Of a DNA stretch of 64,000 nt, positions 8,727 to 21,813 are shown in pieces. The position numbers were made by a program, and so were the translations under genes. The stretch's first letter is position 1. Every line of letters begins with the position of its first letter. Under the pieces are notes generated by a model that was not told the origin of the DNA, ran no database searches, and worked only from the letters and a program-made list of their open reading frames with translations. This stretch comes from Enteractinococcus fodinae. GTDB lineage: Bacteria; Actinomycetota; Actinomycetes; Actinomycetales; Micrococcaceae. The DNA lies in the NCBI RefSeq assembly GCF_031458395.1, contig NZ_JAVDYJ010000001.1, forward strand, positions 2,046,001 through 2,110,000, written 5' to 3'.

Positions 8727-9403
8727 TGGACTTTATGGAACAAGATCTCTTTGGCGTCAGTGTTGAAAGACTCTTGCTTGCCGGAGCCCAGACCGTTTAC
8801 ATGCTCGGATGGAGTATGCTTTTTGGCGCCATACTGGGCATCGCCATCGCATTGTTATTAGTGATGACCCGTCGCGGCGGGCTTATAGAAAATCGGGTTG
8901 TCTACTCGGTGTTGAATTTCATCATCAATGTCACCCGCAGTGTGCCGTTCATTATTCTGCTGGTCGCGCTCATACCCTTCACCCGATTCGTGGTCGGGAC
9001 CAGCATCGGCAGTCAAGCCGCGTTGGTACCACTCACCATTTACATCACGCCATTTATCGCACGCATGGTGGAATCTAGCTTGCTGGAAGTCAAGCCCGGT
9101 GTCATCGAAGCGGCCCAAGCGATGGGCGCCACCAACTGGCAAATCATCCGCCACTTTCTGCTGCCCGAAGCATACCCCTCCATTGTATTGTCACTGACCA
9201 CTAGCATCGTAGGGCTGCTTGGTGCTACCGCCATGGCCGGATACGGGGGCGGCGGCGGCGTCGGCGATCTCGCCTTGACTTATGGGCACCAACGTTTCAA
9301 TACGCCACTGATGATTTTCACCATCGTGATTCTCGTCGTCTTTGTGCAAATCATGCAGGCCTTTGGCAACTCGTTATCGCGACGACTCCGCGAACCGAAA
9401 TAG
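8726..9403 (+). CDS. metI: Methionine ABC transporter permease
   Basis: This is the inner-membrane permease of the methionine importer, 225 residues with about five membrane segments (for example residues 20-45, 62-88, 90-110, 150-175 and 190-215). The coupling loop EAAQAMGATNWQIIRHFLLPEA contains the EAA-x3-G motif that contacts MetN. The length is typical. The start codon shares one base with the metN stop, and metQ follows after 28 bp, giving a classic metNIQ operon. Confidence 0.95.
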   Translation: MDFMEQDLFGVSVERLLLAGAQTVYMLGWSMLFGAILGIAIALLLVMTRRGGLIENRVVYSVLNFIINVTRSVPFIILLVALIPFTRFVVGTSIGSQAALVPLTIYITPFIARMVESSLLEVKPGVIEAAQAMGATNWQIIRHFLLPEAYPSIVLSLTTSIVGLLGATAMAGYGGGGGVGDLALTYGHQRFNTPLMIFTIVILVVFVQIMQAFGNSLSRRLREPK

Positions 9404-9431
9404 AACTCATCACTTCACCGAGAGGAAATCT

Positions 9432-10277
9432 GTGAAAAACCGTACAAAAATCAGCACGCTACTGGCCGTCCCCATCGCCTTACTCCTGTCGTCTTGTACC
9501 CCACCGGGGGAAGGCGAAGGCAGCGCCCAAGCAGAGACCGAAAGCCAAGGGGAAATTGCATACTCAAAATCCCAGGGTCCGTACACGGAACTGTTCGAAG
9601 ACGCGATTGTGCCGATACTTGAAGAGGACGGATGGACCTTCCGCGCCGAAGAAGTCTCTGAACTCCTCAACGCCAATATCGCGCTCAACGACGGCGACGT
9701 CGACCTCAACGTCGAACAGCACACCGCGTACATGGACGACTTCAACGCCAACTACGACGGTGACCTGGTCGCAATCAGCCCGATCCCGACAGTTCCTGCC
9801 GGACTCTACTCAGAGAACCACGATAGTTTAGACGATGTGACCCAAGGCGCTACCGTCGCCCTGCCTGACGACGCGGCCAATGCTGCCCGCTGCTACTTGG
9901 TTTTAGAAAAGGCCGGGTGGATCGAAATTGATGATGATGCAGATCTGGGCAATATCACCGCCGATGACATCGTGGAAAATCCCTATGATCTAGAGTTCAC
10001 GGAGATGAAGTCGCTGACTATCCCATCCGCTGCACCGGACTTTGATTTCTACGTGCTGACCGGTTCCATCGTGTATAACGCAGGGATTGACCCATCAGCA
10101 GCCCTGGAAACCGAAGACATCCTTGATCACCTCGTCTTGCAGGTGGTTGTCAAAGAGGAGAACCAGGATGCTGACTGGGCAGAAGCCGTGGTCAATGCCT
10201 ACCATTCCGACGAGTTTAAGACCTACATGGAAGAAAACAACGACGGTCTCTGGTGGATCCCTGAACAGCTGCAGTAA
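9432..10277 (+). CDS. metQ: Methionine-binding lipoprotein MetQ
   Basis: MetQ is the extracytoplasmic substrate-binding lipoprotein of the importer. I place the start at GTG 9432, behind GAGAGGAAATCT, rather than at upstream in-frame codons, because it gives a proper signal peptide: KNRTK, a hydrophobic stretch ending LLLSSC, and the lipobox Cys at about residue 21. An acidic linker follows, then the NlpA/MetQ domain, with conserved tracts near DGDVDLNVEQHTAYMD and AALPDDAAN-like ALPDDAANAARC. The protein has 281 residues. A bidirectional terminator closes the operon 33 bp downstream. Confidence 0.94.
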   Translation: MKNRTKISTLLAVPIALLLSSCTPPGEGEGSAQAETESQGEIAYSKSQGPYTELFEDAIVPILEEDGWTFRAEEVSELLNANIALNDGDVDLNVEQHTAYMDDFNANYDGDLVAISPIPTVPAGLYSENHDSLDDVTQGATVALPDDAANAARCYLVLEKAGWIEIDDDADLGNITADDIVENPYDLEFTEMKSLTIPSAAPDFDFYVLTGSIVYNAGIDPSAALETEDILDHLVLQVVVKEENQDADWAEAVVNAYHSDEFKTYMEENNDGLWWIPEQLQ

Positions 10278-10310
10278 GCAGCCTCCTTCGCCGAACCATT
10301 AGACGAAAAA

Positions 10311-10342
10311 AGCAGGGCCCTACCGGTTGGTAGGGCCCTGCT
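10311..10342. terminator. Bidirectional intrinsic terminator between metQ and icd
   Basis: A perfect 14-bp stem (10311-10324 with 10329-10342) closes a GGTT loop. On the minus strand it is followed by TTTTTCGTC, so it is strongest for icd, and it also lies after metQ on the plus strand. Confidence 0.9.
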
Positions 10343-10373
10343 GTATATTCGACAGCTTGCTGTACTGGTAGGA

Positions 10374-12644
<2,271 letters not shown>

Positions 12645-12698
12645 TCACAATTCCTCATCCAATCTAACGCACCAGGAAGCGCCTCATGACAGATTTGC

Positions 12699-12762
12699 GG
12701 TTTTTGGGCTGGGGTTAAGCCGCCTGCGTTTGGGTTTCGTGCAAAAACCTTGACTTAACCCC
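12699..12762 (-). other. Crossing inverted repeats (pseudoknot-like) between AraC gene and icd
   Basis: Read on the minus strand, GGGGTTAAG, 4 nt, GGTTTTTG, 22 nt, CTTAACCCC, 4 nt, CAAAAACC. The first and third elements are exact complements (9 bp), as are the second and fourth (8 bp), and they interleave, which is the topology of an H-type RNA pseudoknot. It lies about 100 nt before the icd start and 19 nt after the AraC-type gene. Function is unknown: an icd leader element, a 3' structure of the upstream gene, or an operator pair. Confidence 0.5.
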
Positions 12763-12780
12763 TGCCAGGTGCGTTCCACA

Positions 12781-13623
12781 TCACTTTGGGGTGATGGGAA
12801 TCCAGAGCTCCGCAGAGCCCCGGTCGCCCGTCTCGTTGAGTTCGGCGGCTAAAAGCTGTGGGCCTGGCGCCCATTCGTACGGGTTAGCTGGGAACCATTC
12901 TGTGGCTGCTGTAGCCCAGAGCTGTTGAAACGCCTCGGGAACTTTCCCTTCGGTCGAAAAAACCACCCACTGACCTGCCGGAACATGCCGTGCTTCGGTG
13001 TCTTCAGGTGGGGTCGCGGTCGTAGCGACCGCATGCCAGTACAGAACGTGGGTATCGTCGTCGAGATACTCCGTGGCGCTGAGCGTGCCCACGGGTTCAA
13101 CATTCGACAATTCTTTCAGCGCCGTGAGCCGGTCGCGATCCAGGCTGCGTTCGAACTGTGCAATGGCGTGGTTTTCACCCAGGTGTACGACTGGGACTTG
13201 AGTGCTATATCCAACCAGCTGGAAAGCGTCTTTTTCTACGATGCGGTAGGGCACGTTCGTGCTCCCTTCAATCTTGAGATGAAACTTCAATTGGGATTGA
13301 GAGTTCAATGTTGCACCGGTTTGACGTGCCTGGGTCGGTGTCATGCCGTGAAATGTTTTGAATGCTCGAGTGAAGGCATCGGCTGATCCATACCCGTAGG
13401 TCACTGCTGTGTCGAGGACCGATTCGCCCGCCACGATCTTCGCGGTCGCTGCGGTCAAACGGCGATTGCGAATGTATTCGGAAAGTGGCATGCCCGCTAA
13501 CGTGGCAAACATGCGTCGAAAATGATATTCCGACGTCAAAGCAATACTGGCAAGTGCTGTGCCGGTAATTTCTTCGGTGAGGTTGTCCTCAATGTGGGCT
13601 ATCGCCGCATTCCATTCGTGCAT
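12781..13623 (-). CDS. AraC-family regulator with GyrI-like effector domain
   Basis: This 280-residue protein has an N-terminal pair of AraC helix-turn-helix motifs (about residues 8-105; SEYHFRRMFATLAGMPLSEYIRNRR and GYGSADAFTRAFKTFHGMTPTQAR, quoted in part) and a C-terminal GyrI-like ligand-binding domain (about 125-280; YRIVEKDAFQLVGYS). This Rob/SoxS-like layout is common in regulators of multidrug or small-molecule response. The ATG follows GAGAGGATGCC. No drug pump lies adjacent; the neighbours are icd and mgtE on the same strand. The ligand cannot be predicted. Confidence 0.9.
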   Translation of the reverse strand: MHEWNAAIAHIEDNLTEEITGTALASIALTSEYHFRRMFATLAGMPLSEYIRNRRLTAATAKIVAGESVLDTAVTYGYGSADAFTRAFKTFHGMTPTQARQTGATLNSQSQLKFHLKIEGSTNVPYRIVEKDAFQLVGYSTQVPVVHLGENHAIAQFERSLDRDRLTALKELSNVEPVGTLSATEYLDDDTHVLYWHAVATTATPPEDTEARHVPAGQWVVFSTEGKVPEAFQQLWATAATEWFPANPYEWAPGPQLLAAELNETGDRGSAELWIPITPK

Positions 13624-13714
13624 GGCATCCTCTCAATCTGACTTCCACCCTATTGACTCATTCGGGACTACGCCCGATATTCCATGCCCGTTCGGGTGGG
13701 GTGGAAGTCAGAGA

Positions 13715-15082
13715 TTAGATGCCGAGGATGGCTTTGGCGATCAGGAAGTAGACCACCAGGCCCAGGGCGTCGACCACAGTGGAGATGAATGGGTTGGAGA
13801 ACACGGCGGGATCAACGCCAATTTTTGAAGCAACCAGTGGCATGACGGAACCGACGGAGGCCGCCAGGGTACAAATAACCACCAACGTTGCGCCGATGAC
13901 GAGTCCGATACTGAGTTCCCAGAACAGGGCCGCGCCGAGGAAACCGAGCGTGCCCAACATCGCGCCGACGGTGAGGCCCACGAGTGCTTCACGTCCGACC
14001 ACCCGCCATAAGTCTCGGGTGGTGACCTGGGACAGCGCGATGGCACGGGTGACCGTGGTGGCCGCCTGGTTACCGGTATTTCCCCCGGTGCCGGTCAGCA
14101 ACGGAATAAATAGGGTGAGCACGACCATCGCGGCCAAGGTGTCTTCGAAGTACCCCAAAACTTGCACGGTCAAGATCGCTCCGACCCCAAGCACTAGGAG
14201 CCAGGTGATGCGTGATTTAACCAGTTGCATGATCGAAGTCGACAGGTAGGGCTGACCCAGTGGCTCGGCACCCCCGGAGCGGAAGGTGTCTTCGGATTCT
14301 TCTTCTTCCAACACCAATTGCGCATCGGCAACAGTCAGCATCCCGATAAGGCGCTCGGCGTCATCGACCACCGGCAGCGCTTGGACGCGGTCGTGCACGA
14401 CCGTACGGGCTGCGTATTCAGCATCAGCATGTACCGAAACCGTCTCGGTGGGTTCCATTAAGTCCGCGACCAATTCGTCGGGTTCGGCCCGGACTAGATG
14501 TGGCAAATGAATCAGCCCGAGGACTTTATGGGTCGTGGATGCCACGGGCAACACGCTGAGGTTATCAATCTCGGCATCCGGGATGTTCAGGTCGCGAATG
14601 ATGGTCAGTGCGGTAGCCGCCGACATGTCTGGTGCCAGCTCTTGGGGCACCACGGTCATCCGGCGTCCTACGGAATCTTCTGGGTAGCCAAGAATCTGAG
14701 CGGCTGCATCGCGTTCGGCCGGGCCCAGACTGGCTAAGAGTCGCTGAGCAACTTCGGCTGGAACTTCGTCAAGCAAGCGCGCTTGAGTGTCCGATTGCAG
14801 CTGTGAGAACAAATCTTGGTCGTGTTCATCGGCGAGCCCGTCGATCAGATCCGACTGGAACGAGGGTTCCATATTGCCGAAGACTTCAACAGCGACGTCT
14901 TTATCTAACAGCCGGAAAGCCACCGGCATCAACGCCGGTGGGGTCCGGTCTAGCAGACGTTCGACCGCGGAGATGCGCATGTCACGGAGCAGCTCTGCTG
15001 CGGCAGCATACTCTTTAGCACGCAACAGATCCCAGATTTCTTCTTCGAGCTGGCCAAAGGTGGCTTCCTGCGGCTCTGTCAT
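13715..15082 (-). CDS. mgtE: Magnesium transporter MgtE
   Basis: MgtE is a Mg2+-gated Mg2+ channel in the cell membrane. The 455-residue protein shows the superhelical N-domain (about 10-130), two CBS domains (about 135-265, including LMEPTETVSVHADAEYAART) and five membrane helices in the last 180 residues. GNTGNQAATTVTRA, about residue 330-345, is the pore-lining signature. The start is ATG 15082 behind AAGGGGG. It follows purH on the same strand after only 30 bp, so it is probably cotranscribed with purN-purH; there is no room for a Mg riboswitch in front of it. Confidence 0.95.
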   Translation of the reverse strand: MTEPQEATFGQLEEEIWDLLRAKEYAAAAELLRDMRISAVERLLDRTPPALMPVAFRLLDKDVAVEVFGNMEPSFQSDLIDGLADEHDQDLFSQLQSDTQARLLDEVPAEVAQRLLASLGPAERDAAAQILGYPEDSVGRRMTVVPQELAPDMSAATALTIIRDLNIPDAEIDNLSVLPVASTTHKVLGLIHLPHLVRAEPDELVADLMEPTETVSVHADAEYAARTVVHDRVQALPVVDDAERLIGMLTVADAQLVLEEEESEDTFRSGGAEPLGQPYLSTSIMQLVKSRITWLLVLGVGAILTVQVLGYFEDTLAAMVVLTLFIPLLTGTGGNTGNQAATTVTRAIALSQVTTRDLWRVVGREALVGLTVGAMLGTLGFLGAALFWELSIGLVIGATLVVICTLAASVGSVMPLVASKIGVDPAVFSNPFISTVVDALGLVVYFLIAKAILGI

Positions 15083-15112
15083 GCGTACCCCCTTGTGGCG
15101 TGGGCTTGAATG

Positions 15113-16777
15113 TTACCCGTGGTAAAAGTGACGTGCTCCCCCGGTCAGATACATCGTGATCCCAGCGGCTTTGGCCGCTTCGATCACTTCATCATCGCGC
15201 ATTGAACCACCGGGCTGGACCACGGCGCGCACACCGGCGTCAATGAGAATTTGTAGACCGTCAGCAAAGGGGAAGAAGGCATCGGATGCAGCAACCGAAC
15301 CGGTGGCTCGAGCCGGGGCATTGGTTGCTGTGACATTCTCTGCTCCGCCCGGGGTGGACACATCTTGTGCCCCGGTGCTGGCAGCTCCCAGCGTGTTAGC
15401 CCGCTCGATGGCCAAGCGGCAGGAATCCAACCGGTTGACCTGACCCATCCCGATGCCCACGGCGGCTTGATCTGCGGCTAAGAGGATTGCGTTGGATTTG
15501 GGTGCTCGTACAGCTTCCCAGGCGAAAACTAGATCGGCCATGGTTTGTTCGTCGGCGGGTTCTCCGGCCACGAGTTCCCAGTTGGCGGGATTATCACCAG
15601 GGGCTTGGTACATGTCCGCGTCTTGGACCAGCATGCCACCGGAGATCTGTTTGAACTCTTTGGTGTCTAGCGCAAAACCGTCTGGCAGCTGTAAGAGGCG
15701 AATATTTTTCTTGGTCGTGAGAATCTCGAGGGCTTCTGGGGTGAAGCTTGGCGCGACCACGACTTCGGTGAAAATATCTTTGACTTGGGCGGCCATGGCG
15801 GCTGATACGGGCCGGTTGGCGGCAATGACCCCACCAAAAGCAGAGACCGGGTCGGTGGCGTGGGCTTTGCGGTGGGCATCGGCAATCGCGTCATCGGCAT
15901 CGGCCGCGGCGACCGCCAGACCGCAGGGGTTGGCGTGTTTGATCACGGCAACGGCCGGCTCGGTGAAGGTGTAAGCGGCACGGATGGCGGCATCGGCATC
16001 GACGTAGTTGTTGAAGCTCATGGCTTTGCCGTGCAGCAGGCTTGCTTGGGCGACACCCGGGGCCGGAGTGGTCGTGGTGGTGTAAATCGCTGCCGGCTGG
16101 TGCGGGTTCTCGCCATAGCGCAGGGACTCTTTGAGTTCCAGTGCGTGCCCAGCGTAGGCGGGGTGCTCGGCATCGTCGAAGTTATCGGCCATCCAGGTGG
16201 CGACCGCGGTGTCATAGGAGGCGGTGTGTGCGAAGGCTTCGACCGCCAGACGCTGGCGCTGGGCCAAGGTGAATCCGCCGTTTGCTACCGCGGTGAGGAT
16301 GTCGTGGTAGGCCTCGGGGTTGGTAACAATGGCCACCGAGCCGTGGTTCTTTGCTGCAGCACGGACCATGGTGGGCCCACCGATATCGATTTGTTCAATG
16401 GCTTCGGGTTGGCTGGCACCCGAGGCGACGGTTTCCACAAATGGATAGAGATTGACGACCACCAGATCAAACGGTGCGATGTCGTGTTCGGCCAGCTGGT
16501 CCATGTGGCTATCAACGTTTTTGTCTGCCAGCACCCCGGAGTGGATAAACGGGTGCAAGGTCTTGACGCGACCGCCCAGGACTTCTGGGAAGCCGGTGAC
16601 CTGGGCTACCTCGGTCACATCGACCCCTGCGGCTTGGATCATCGAAGCGGTGGAACCGGTTGAGACGATTTCTACGCCCGCCGCGGCAAGACCCTGGGCA
16701 AGTTCGGCCAATCCGGTTTTATCGTAGACGGATACCAGTGCGCGCTGTACCGGGATCTGATCCAATGTCGTGGTCAC
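15113..16777 (-). CDS. purH: Bifunctional AICAR transformylase / IMP cyclohydrolase
   Basis: PurH performs the last two steps of IMP synthesis: formylation of AICAR with 10-formyl-THF, then ring closure. The N-terminal IMP cyclohydrolase (about 10-150) is an MGS-like fold with [16 protein letters not shown] and [10 protein letters not shown]; the C-terminal transformylase (about 160-554) contains [14 protein letters not shown], the catalytic KHANPCG (Lys-His) and [14 protein letters not shown]. The start is GTG 16777 after AAGGAGCACCCCT. A low-complexity insertion near residues 480-500 ([14 protein letters not shown]) lengthens it slightly beyond the usual 520-530 residues. It lies 61 bp after purN. 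Confidence 0.97.
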   Translation of the reverse strand: MTTTLDQIPVQRALVSVYDKTGLAELAQGLAAAGVEIVSTGSTASMIQAAGVDVTEVAQVTGFPEVLGGRVKTLHPFIHSGVLADKNVDSHMDQLAEHDIAPFDLVVVNLYPFVETVASGASQPEAIEQIDIGGPTMVRAAAKNHGSVAIVTNPEAYHDILTAVANGGFTLAQRQRLAVEAFAHTASYDTAVATWMADNFDDAEHPAYAGHALELKESLRYGENPHQPAAIYTTTTTPAPGVAQASLLHGKAMSFNNYVDADAAIRAAYTFTEPAVAVIKHANPCGLAVAAADADDAIADAHRKAHATDPVSAFGGVIAANRPVSAAMAAQVKDIFTEVVVAPSFTPEALEILTTKKNIRLLQLPDGFALDTKEFKQISGGMLVQDADMYQAPGDNPANWELVAGEPADEQTMADLVFAWEAVRAPKSNAILLAADQAAVGIGMGQVNRLDSCRLAIERANTLGAASTGAQDVSTPGGAENVTATNAPARATGSVAASDAFFPFADGLQILIDAGVRAVVQPGGSMRDDEVIEAAKAAGITMYLTGGARHFYHG

Positions 16778-16838
16778 AGGGGTGCTCCTTTAGGCAGTGT
16801 TGTTCCTCACCGTTGCCAGGTGATCTCCTCGCGTCATT

Positions 16839-17444
16839 CTAGCGCGGTTTGGCATAGGGCGGGATCAATTGGGTTGGGGTGGTGCCGGCGGCCAGCAAGG
16901 CCAGATTATCTAACAGCATTTGCCGTTCGGCGACTTTGATCTTGGCATGCAGCGACTCGGCATTATCGTTAGGGGCAATCGGCACGGCACGTTGATCCAA
17001 GATGGGGCCGGTGTCGACCCCGGCATCAACGATGTGCAACGTGGTACCGGTAATGACAACCCCGGCATCCAGGGCGTCGGTGACCGCATGGGCGCCAGGG
17101 AATGCGGGCAATAAGGCCGGGTGGGTGTTGATGAACCGGCCAGCAAACCGGGTGATGAATTCTTCGCCAACGATCCGCATGAGCCCTGAAGATAACACCA
17201 CATCGGGGGTGTAGGTTGCCACGGTGTCTGCGAGCGCAGTGGTCCAGGCCGCACGGGAGGGATAGTCGGTGTAGTTGACCACGAAAGTATCTATACCGGC
17301 GGCTTGGGCACGGGTCAGGCCATAGGCATCGGGTACGTCGGACCCTGCTGCCACGATGTCAACAGCCAGGTCGTTAGCTGCAACGGCATCGATGAGGGTT
17401 TGAAAGTTTGATCCGGATCCGGACAGTAATACCACCAAGCGCAT
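16839..17444 (-). CDS. purN: Phosphoribosylglycinamide formyltransferase
   Basis: PurN transfers a formyl group from 10-formyl-THF to GAR in purine synthesis. I start it at ATG 17444, giving MRLVVLLSGSGSN at once, as in other PurN proteins (201 residues); a longer in-frame opening upstream adds 53 residues of no family resemblance. The GSGSN nucleotide loop is at 9-13; the catalytic Asn and His lie in INTHPALLPAFPGAH and the Asp in HIVDAGVDTGPI. TAGACT lies 7 nt before the ATG with no ribosome binding site, so the mRNA is probably leaderless. It heads the purN-purH-mgtE run. Confidence 0.95.
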   Translation of the reverse strand: MRLVVLLSGSGSNFQTLIDAVAANDLAVDIVAAGSDVPDAYGLTRAQAAGIDTFVVNYTDYPSRAAWTTALADTVATYTPDVVLSSGLMRIVGEEFITRFAGRFINTHPALLPAFPGAHAVTDALDAGVVITGTTLHIVDAGVDTGPILDQRAVPIAPNDNAESLHAKIKVAERQMLLDNLALLAAGTTPTQLIPPYAKPR

Positions 17445-17520
17445 ACCGTCTAGTCTAAGGACGTGGCCCGTACACTTGGGTATTGGCCCGAAAGAAGTCG
17501 TGAGGGAAGGCGCCAGCAGC

Positions 17521-17901
17521 ATGACCGAACAAGACCCGCAGCAAGCGAGCCGTCGTGGTGTCTCCAATGGGATGTTGTGGTTGGTGGCCGCGCTGCTTGC
17601 CACGTATGCCGGGGTGGTGTTGCCGCTGCCCTATAAGGTGATTGCGCCGGTCTTCGCGCTGGCCGCGGTGGTTGCTGCGATTCGAGTGTTCCGGCTGGCC
17701 TCCAAGGGCCAGCACTCCATGCTGGTGTGGTTTGTTGGCACCGTTGGGTTGCTCGGTGCGCTGTTTTATGGCGGGGTCGCGACCTCGCAGATTATTTTGT
17801 GGGAGCCCACCCAACGATATGAACAATGTATGGCCCAGGCGCTCACGGATACGCGCCAGGCCCAGTGCGAGTCGCAGTACTCGGCCAGTTTGTGGGATTA
17901 G
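17521..17901 (+). CDS. Small membrane protein, unknown function
   Basis: This 126-residue protein has three predicted membrane segments (about 14-35, 40-60 and 72-95), an N-terminal Gln/Glu-rich cytosolic tail and a C-terminal tail with two Cys residues (QRYEQCMAQAL and RQAQCESQYS). I do not recognise the family. The start ATG 17521 is preceded by GAGGGAAGG; an upstream in-frame TTG would add 15 residues. It is divergent from purN (77 bp between starts) and its stop overlaps the stop of the DUF6350 gene by 4 nt. Proteins in this spot next to DUF6350 and purN occur in other Micrococcales; that is my recollection of gene order, not shown here. Confidence 0.75.
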   Translation: MTEQDPQQASRRGVSNGMLWLVAALLATYAGVVLPLPYKVIAPVFALAAVVAAIRVFRLASKGQHSMLVWFVGTVGLLGALFYGGVATSQIILWEPTQRYEQCMAQALTDTRQAQCESQYSASLWD

Positions 17902-19175
17902 TCGTCAGTGGCGGTGCGCCAGAAGGTCACGCCGTGCCGCAACGGGGCCAGCGCGTAGCCAATAGCTGCTCCGATGCCGATGTGGGCGGCGAAGAGCCCG
18001 GCACTGGTCCACAATGGGGCGCCCATTACGGATAGGGACCCGATGGCCCAGGACCCGTTGGCCAGCCACATCACTCCCAGACACAACACCCCGGAGGTGA
18101 GCCCGATGGTTGCGCCGGTGGCCAGTACGGCCAGGGTGATGGCGGTCGGGTGGTTCGGGATTTTGGCGATGATGAGGTCTTCCAAGTGGTTTTCTCCGAC
18201 CCCGAAGAACCACCAGCCGGCCACGATGCCCGCCAGGGCTAAGAGCAAGAGCACCCACCAGTGGGCATCGATGCTTTGCTCCGTTGGGATCGCGGCAAAG
18301 ATCGGCACTGCCGGTTGGGCCTCGGCCAGAGTGCCGGCCGGAGAGATTTCGGTGGCACCGATCTGGAAACCGGCACCGGTCAGGTAGCTGATAGTCCAGG
18401 CGACCACGTTGGGTAGCACCAGGATCTGCAAGATGGTGATCACCAGGCCCCCAAAGATGCCGGCGTCGAGGCGCTGGTACACATCAGTGACTTCTGCCCA
18501 GTGGATGCCCACCTGGACGGTCATCAATATCGCCGCGATGGCCCACGCCCCGGCCAGCCCTATGACTCCGGCGCGCAAGAGCGCCCAGAAGTAGTGCCAG
18601 ACGTTCCTGGCACTATCGGAGAGTCGATCAACGCGTTGCACAAGGTATTCGCCGATTGGATGCCGGAAGTATCCCAGTGCGCCCCAGACGTAACCGATGG
18701 TAAAGACCAGACTGGGCAGCAGGACCGCCAAGGTGGGGTTCAGATCCACGGTGTCCATGGTGACCAACGTGTTGGTGCCCCAGACAAAAAACGTAAAAGC
18801 CGCCACCGCCCCGAGGGTGGGCTGCCATAGGGTTTTGAGTTGGGAAGCCTTGGCGAGCCGTTTGCCGGCACGTCGTGCCAGCAGCAACCAGCCCAAAAAC
18901 AGCCCCAGGGGGATGAACCACCAGGTCCCCACCAGCTCGTCGGTTTCGACACTGGTCAGCTCGAGTGGCACGCCAAAACTTGCAAGCCAGCTGTAGGCGC
19001 CCAGGGCGCCAGCATCGTTGAGCGGCATCTGGGCGAAGGCTCCGGTGAGCCACATGATGGCCAAGGGCACCACAATGATGCCGGCGCTGATAAATGCGGC
19101 AGCTAGAGCTTCCATGATGCCTTGTAACCACAAGGGCATGGGAAACGATTTGGGTTCAGTGGTGGTGGTCATCAT
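17898..19175 (-). CDS. DUF6350-family polytopic membrane protein
   Basis: This 425-residue protein has about ten hydrophobic segments separated by short loops, with long stretches rich in Ala, Gly, Leu and Trp (for example WAIAAILMTVQVGIHWAEV). Its position near purN and its overall character match the actinobacterial DUF6350 family, described as cell-wall or division-associated membrane proteins of unknown activity. A pair of ATG codons lies at the start; AGGAG precedes them closely, so the second ATG could be used. It converges on the small membrane gene with a 4-nt overlap and has no separate terminator. Confidence 0.75.
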   Translation of the reverse strand: MMTTTTEPKSFPMPLWLQGIMEALAAAFISAGIIVVPLAIMWLTGAFAQMPLNDAGALGAYSWLASFGVPLELTSVETDELVGTWWFIPLGLFLGWLLLARRAGKRLAKASQLKTLWQPTLGAVAAFTFFVWGTNTLVTMDTVDLNPTLAVLLPSLVFTIGYVWGALGYFRHPIGEYLVQRVDRLSDSARNVWHYFWALLRAGVIGLAGAWAIAAILMTVQVGIHWAEVTDVYQRLDAGIFGGLVITILQILVLPNVVAWTISYLTGAGFQIGATEISPAGTLAEAQPAVPIFAAIPTEQSIDAHWWVLLLLALAGIVAGWWFFGVGENHLEDLIIAKIPNHPTAITLAVLATGATIGLTSGVLCLGVMWLANGSWAIGSLSVMGAPLWTSAGLFAAHIGIGAAIGYALAPLRHGVTFWRTATDD

Positions 19176-19241
19176 CTCCTATCGTGCCACTTGTTAGCCC
19201 ACGGGGGACTGATTGGCACGATGAACCGGCTGACTGTGAGA

Positions 19242-20734
<1,493 letters not shown>

Positions 20735-20746
20735 CCGGCACCCGGG

Positions 20747-21376
20747 GTGCTTGCCGAACTCATCACAGACCTCGAGGTCGCCATCGTCGCGCTGGGCGCC
20801 TCGCCATGGGTGGTAGTCGTGGTGGGTGCGTGCTGTCTGCTCGATGCGGTCTTCCCGATCGTGCCCAGCGATTCGCTGGTCACCGCAGCCACGGTGTTGG
20901 CGCTAGCCAGCGATGCGTCGGCAGCCTTTATTGTGGTCATGGTGTTGGCTGCTGCCGCGGGCGCGGTCCTTGGCGATAGCCTGGCATATCTGATTGGCTC
21001 CAAGATCCCGTTGCACCGCATACCGATGCTGCGTCGTCCCGCCGGGCAAGCAGCCCTGCAGTTTACCCAGCGCGCCTTCGCCCGTCGTGGTAGCGCCTTG
21101 GTGCTGACCGGCCGGTTCATTCCCGCCGGCAGGATTGCGGTTAATATGTCCGCAGGGGCAACCGGATTCCCGCTCCGACGGTTTCTGCCGCTTGCGGTCA
21201 TCGCTAGCATCCTGTGGGCGGGCTTGGCTGCCTTGATGGGTGCCCTTGCCAGTCACGTGGTGGATAGCCCCCTGCTGGCGATGGTGATTGGCATCGTCGT
21301 TGGGATGGGTTGTGGTCTGCTCATCGACTGGACCGTCCAACGCCGCAACCGCCCCACATCGGACAGTGCAGCTTAG
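20747..21376 (+). CDS. DedA-family (VTT domain) membrane protein
   Basis: DedA proteins are membrane proteins linked to lipid-carrier flipping and envelope homeostasis. This 209-residue member shows the family signature: PIVPSDSLV near residue 38, a GAVLGDSLAYLIG segment, and an arginine-containing re-entrant region FARRGSALVLTGRFIPAGR. Four to five hydrophobic segments are visible. The start GTG at 20747 has only a weak upstream match, so translation may be coupled to gdhA, which ends 12 bp earlier. Its stop codon overlaps that of the thioesterase gene by 4 nt. Confidence 0.88.
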   Translation: MLAELITDLEVAIVALGASPWVVVVVGACCLLDAVFPIVPSDSLVTAATVLALASDASAAFIVVMVLAAAAGAVLGDSLAYLIGSKIPLHRIPMLRRPAGQAALQFTQRAFARRGSALVLTGRFIPAGRIAVNMSAGATGFPLRRFLPLAVIASILWAGLAALMGALASHVVDSPLLAMVIGIVVGMGCGLLIDWTVQRRNRPTSDSAA

Positions 21377-21813
21377 AGGTCTGCGAGCGCGTCCCGCTGG
21401 CGAGGGGTCAGGCGCACCGGTCGGCCGGATTCTTGGTGGACAAAGACCATGGTGGAGGTCGCCTCCACGGCCACCTGGTCGCGATCAAAGAAGCGGTAGT
21501 AAATTTCTACCGAGGCGCCTTTGACCTTCTCAATGCCGACTTCGACCCGGACGGGCAGCCCGCGATAGGGCAACTGTCGGCGATACTTTACGGTGTGGTC
21601 TGCAATTAATGTCATGACCCCGTCGTCGGCTCCGGCTCGCAGGTCAATGTGGGCCTTCGGATTCGTGCCGTCACGGTGGCCGGTGCCCGAGGGGATCCCG
21701 AATACGATCACGCGGGCTTCTTCCATCAGCCGCACGATTTGGACGTTATTGATGTGGCCGTAGGCGTCCATATCGCCCCAACGTAACGGAATCTCAATGA
21801 CGGTCATGCTCAC
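21373..21813 (-). CDS. Acyl-CoA thioesterase, 4HBT/hotdog family
   Basis: This 146-residue protein matches the hotdog-fold 4-hydroxybenzoyl-CoA thioesterase group, with the active-site region LRWGDMDAYGHINNVQIV at the N-terminus (catalytic Asp in GDMDAYGH) and a beta-sheet core including VKYRRQLPYRGLPVRVEV. It would hydrolyse an acyl-CoA in the cytosol. Its ATG overlaps the stop codon of the upstream APP1-type gene by 4 nt (ATGA), so the two are coupled. No substrate can be read from context. Confidence 0.88.
   Translation of the reverse strand: MSMTVIEIPLRWGDMDAYGHINNVQIVRLMEEARVIVFGIPSGTGHRDGTNPKAHIDLRAGADDGVMTLIADHTVKYRRQLPYRGLPVRVEVGIEKVKGASVEIYYRFFDRDQVAVEATSTMVFVHQESGRPVRLTPRQRDALADL

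Noticed and set aside
15083-15112. M-box (Mg2+) riboswitch before mgtE
   Set aside because: Only 30 bp separate purH and mgtE, too short for the aptamer.
15860-16663. A 267-codon open frame opposite purH
   Set aside because: It is a shadow of a real gene, with a composition typical of an antisense frame and no ribosome binding site.
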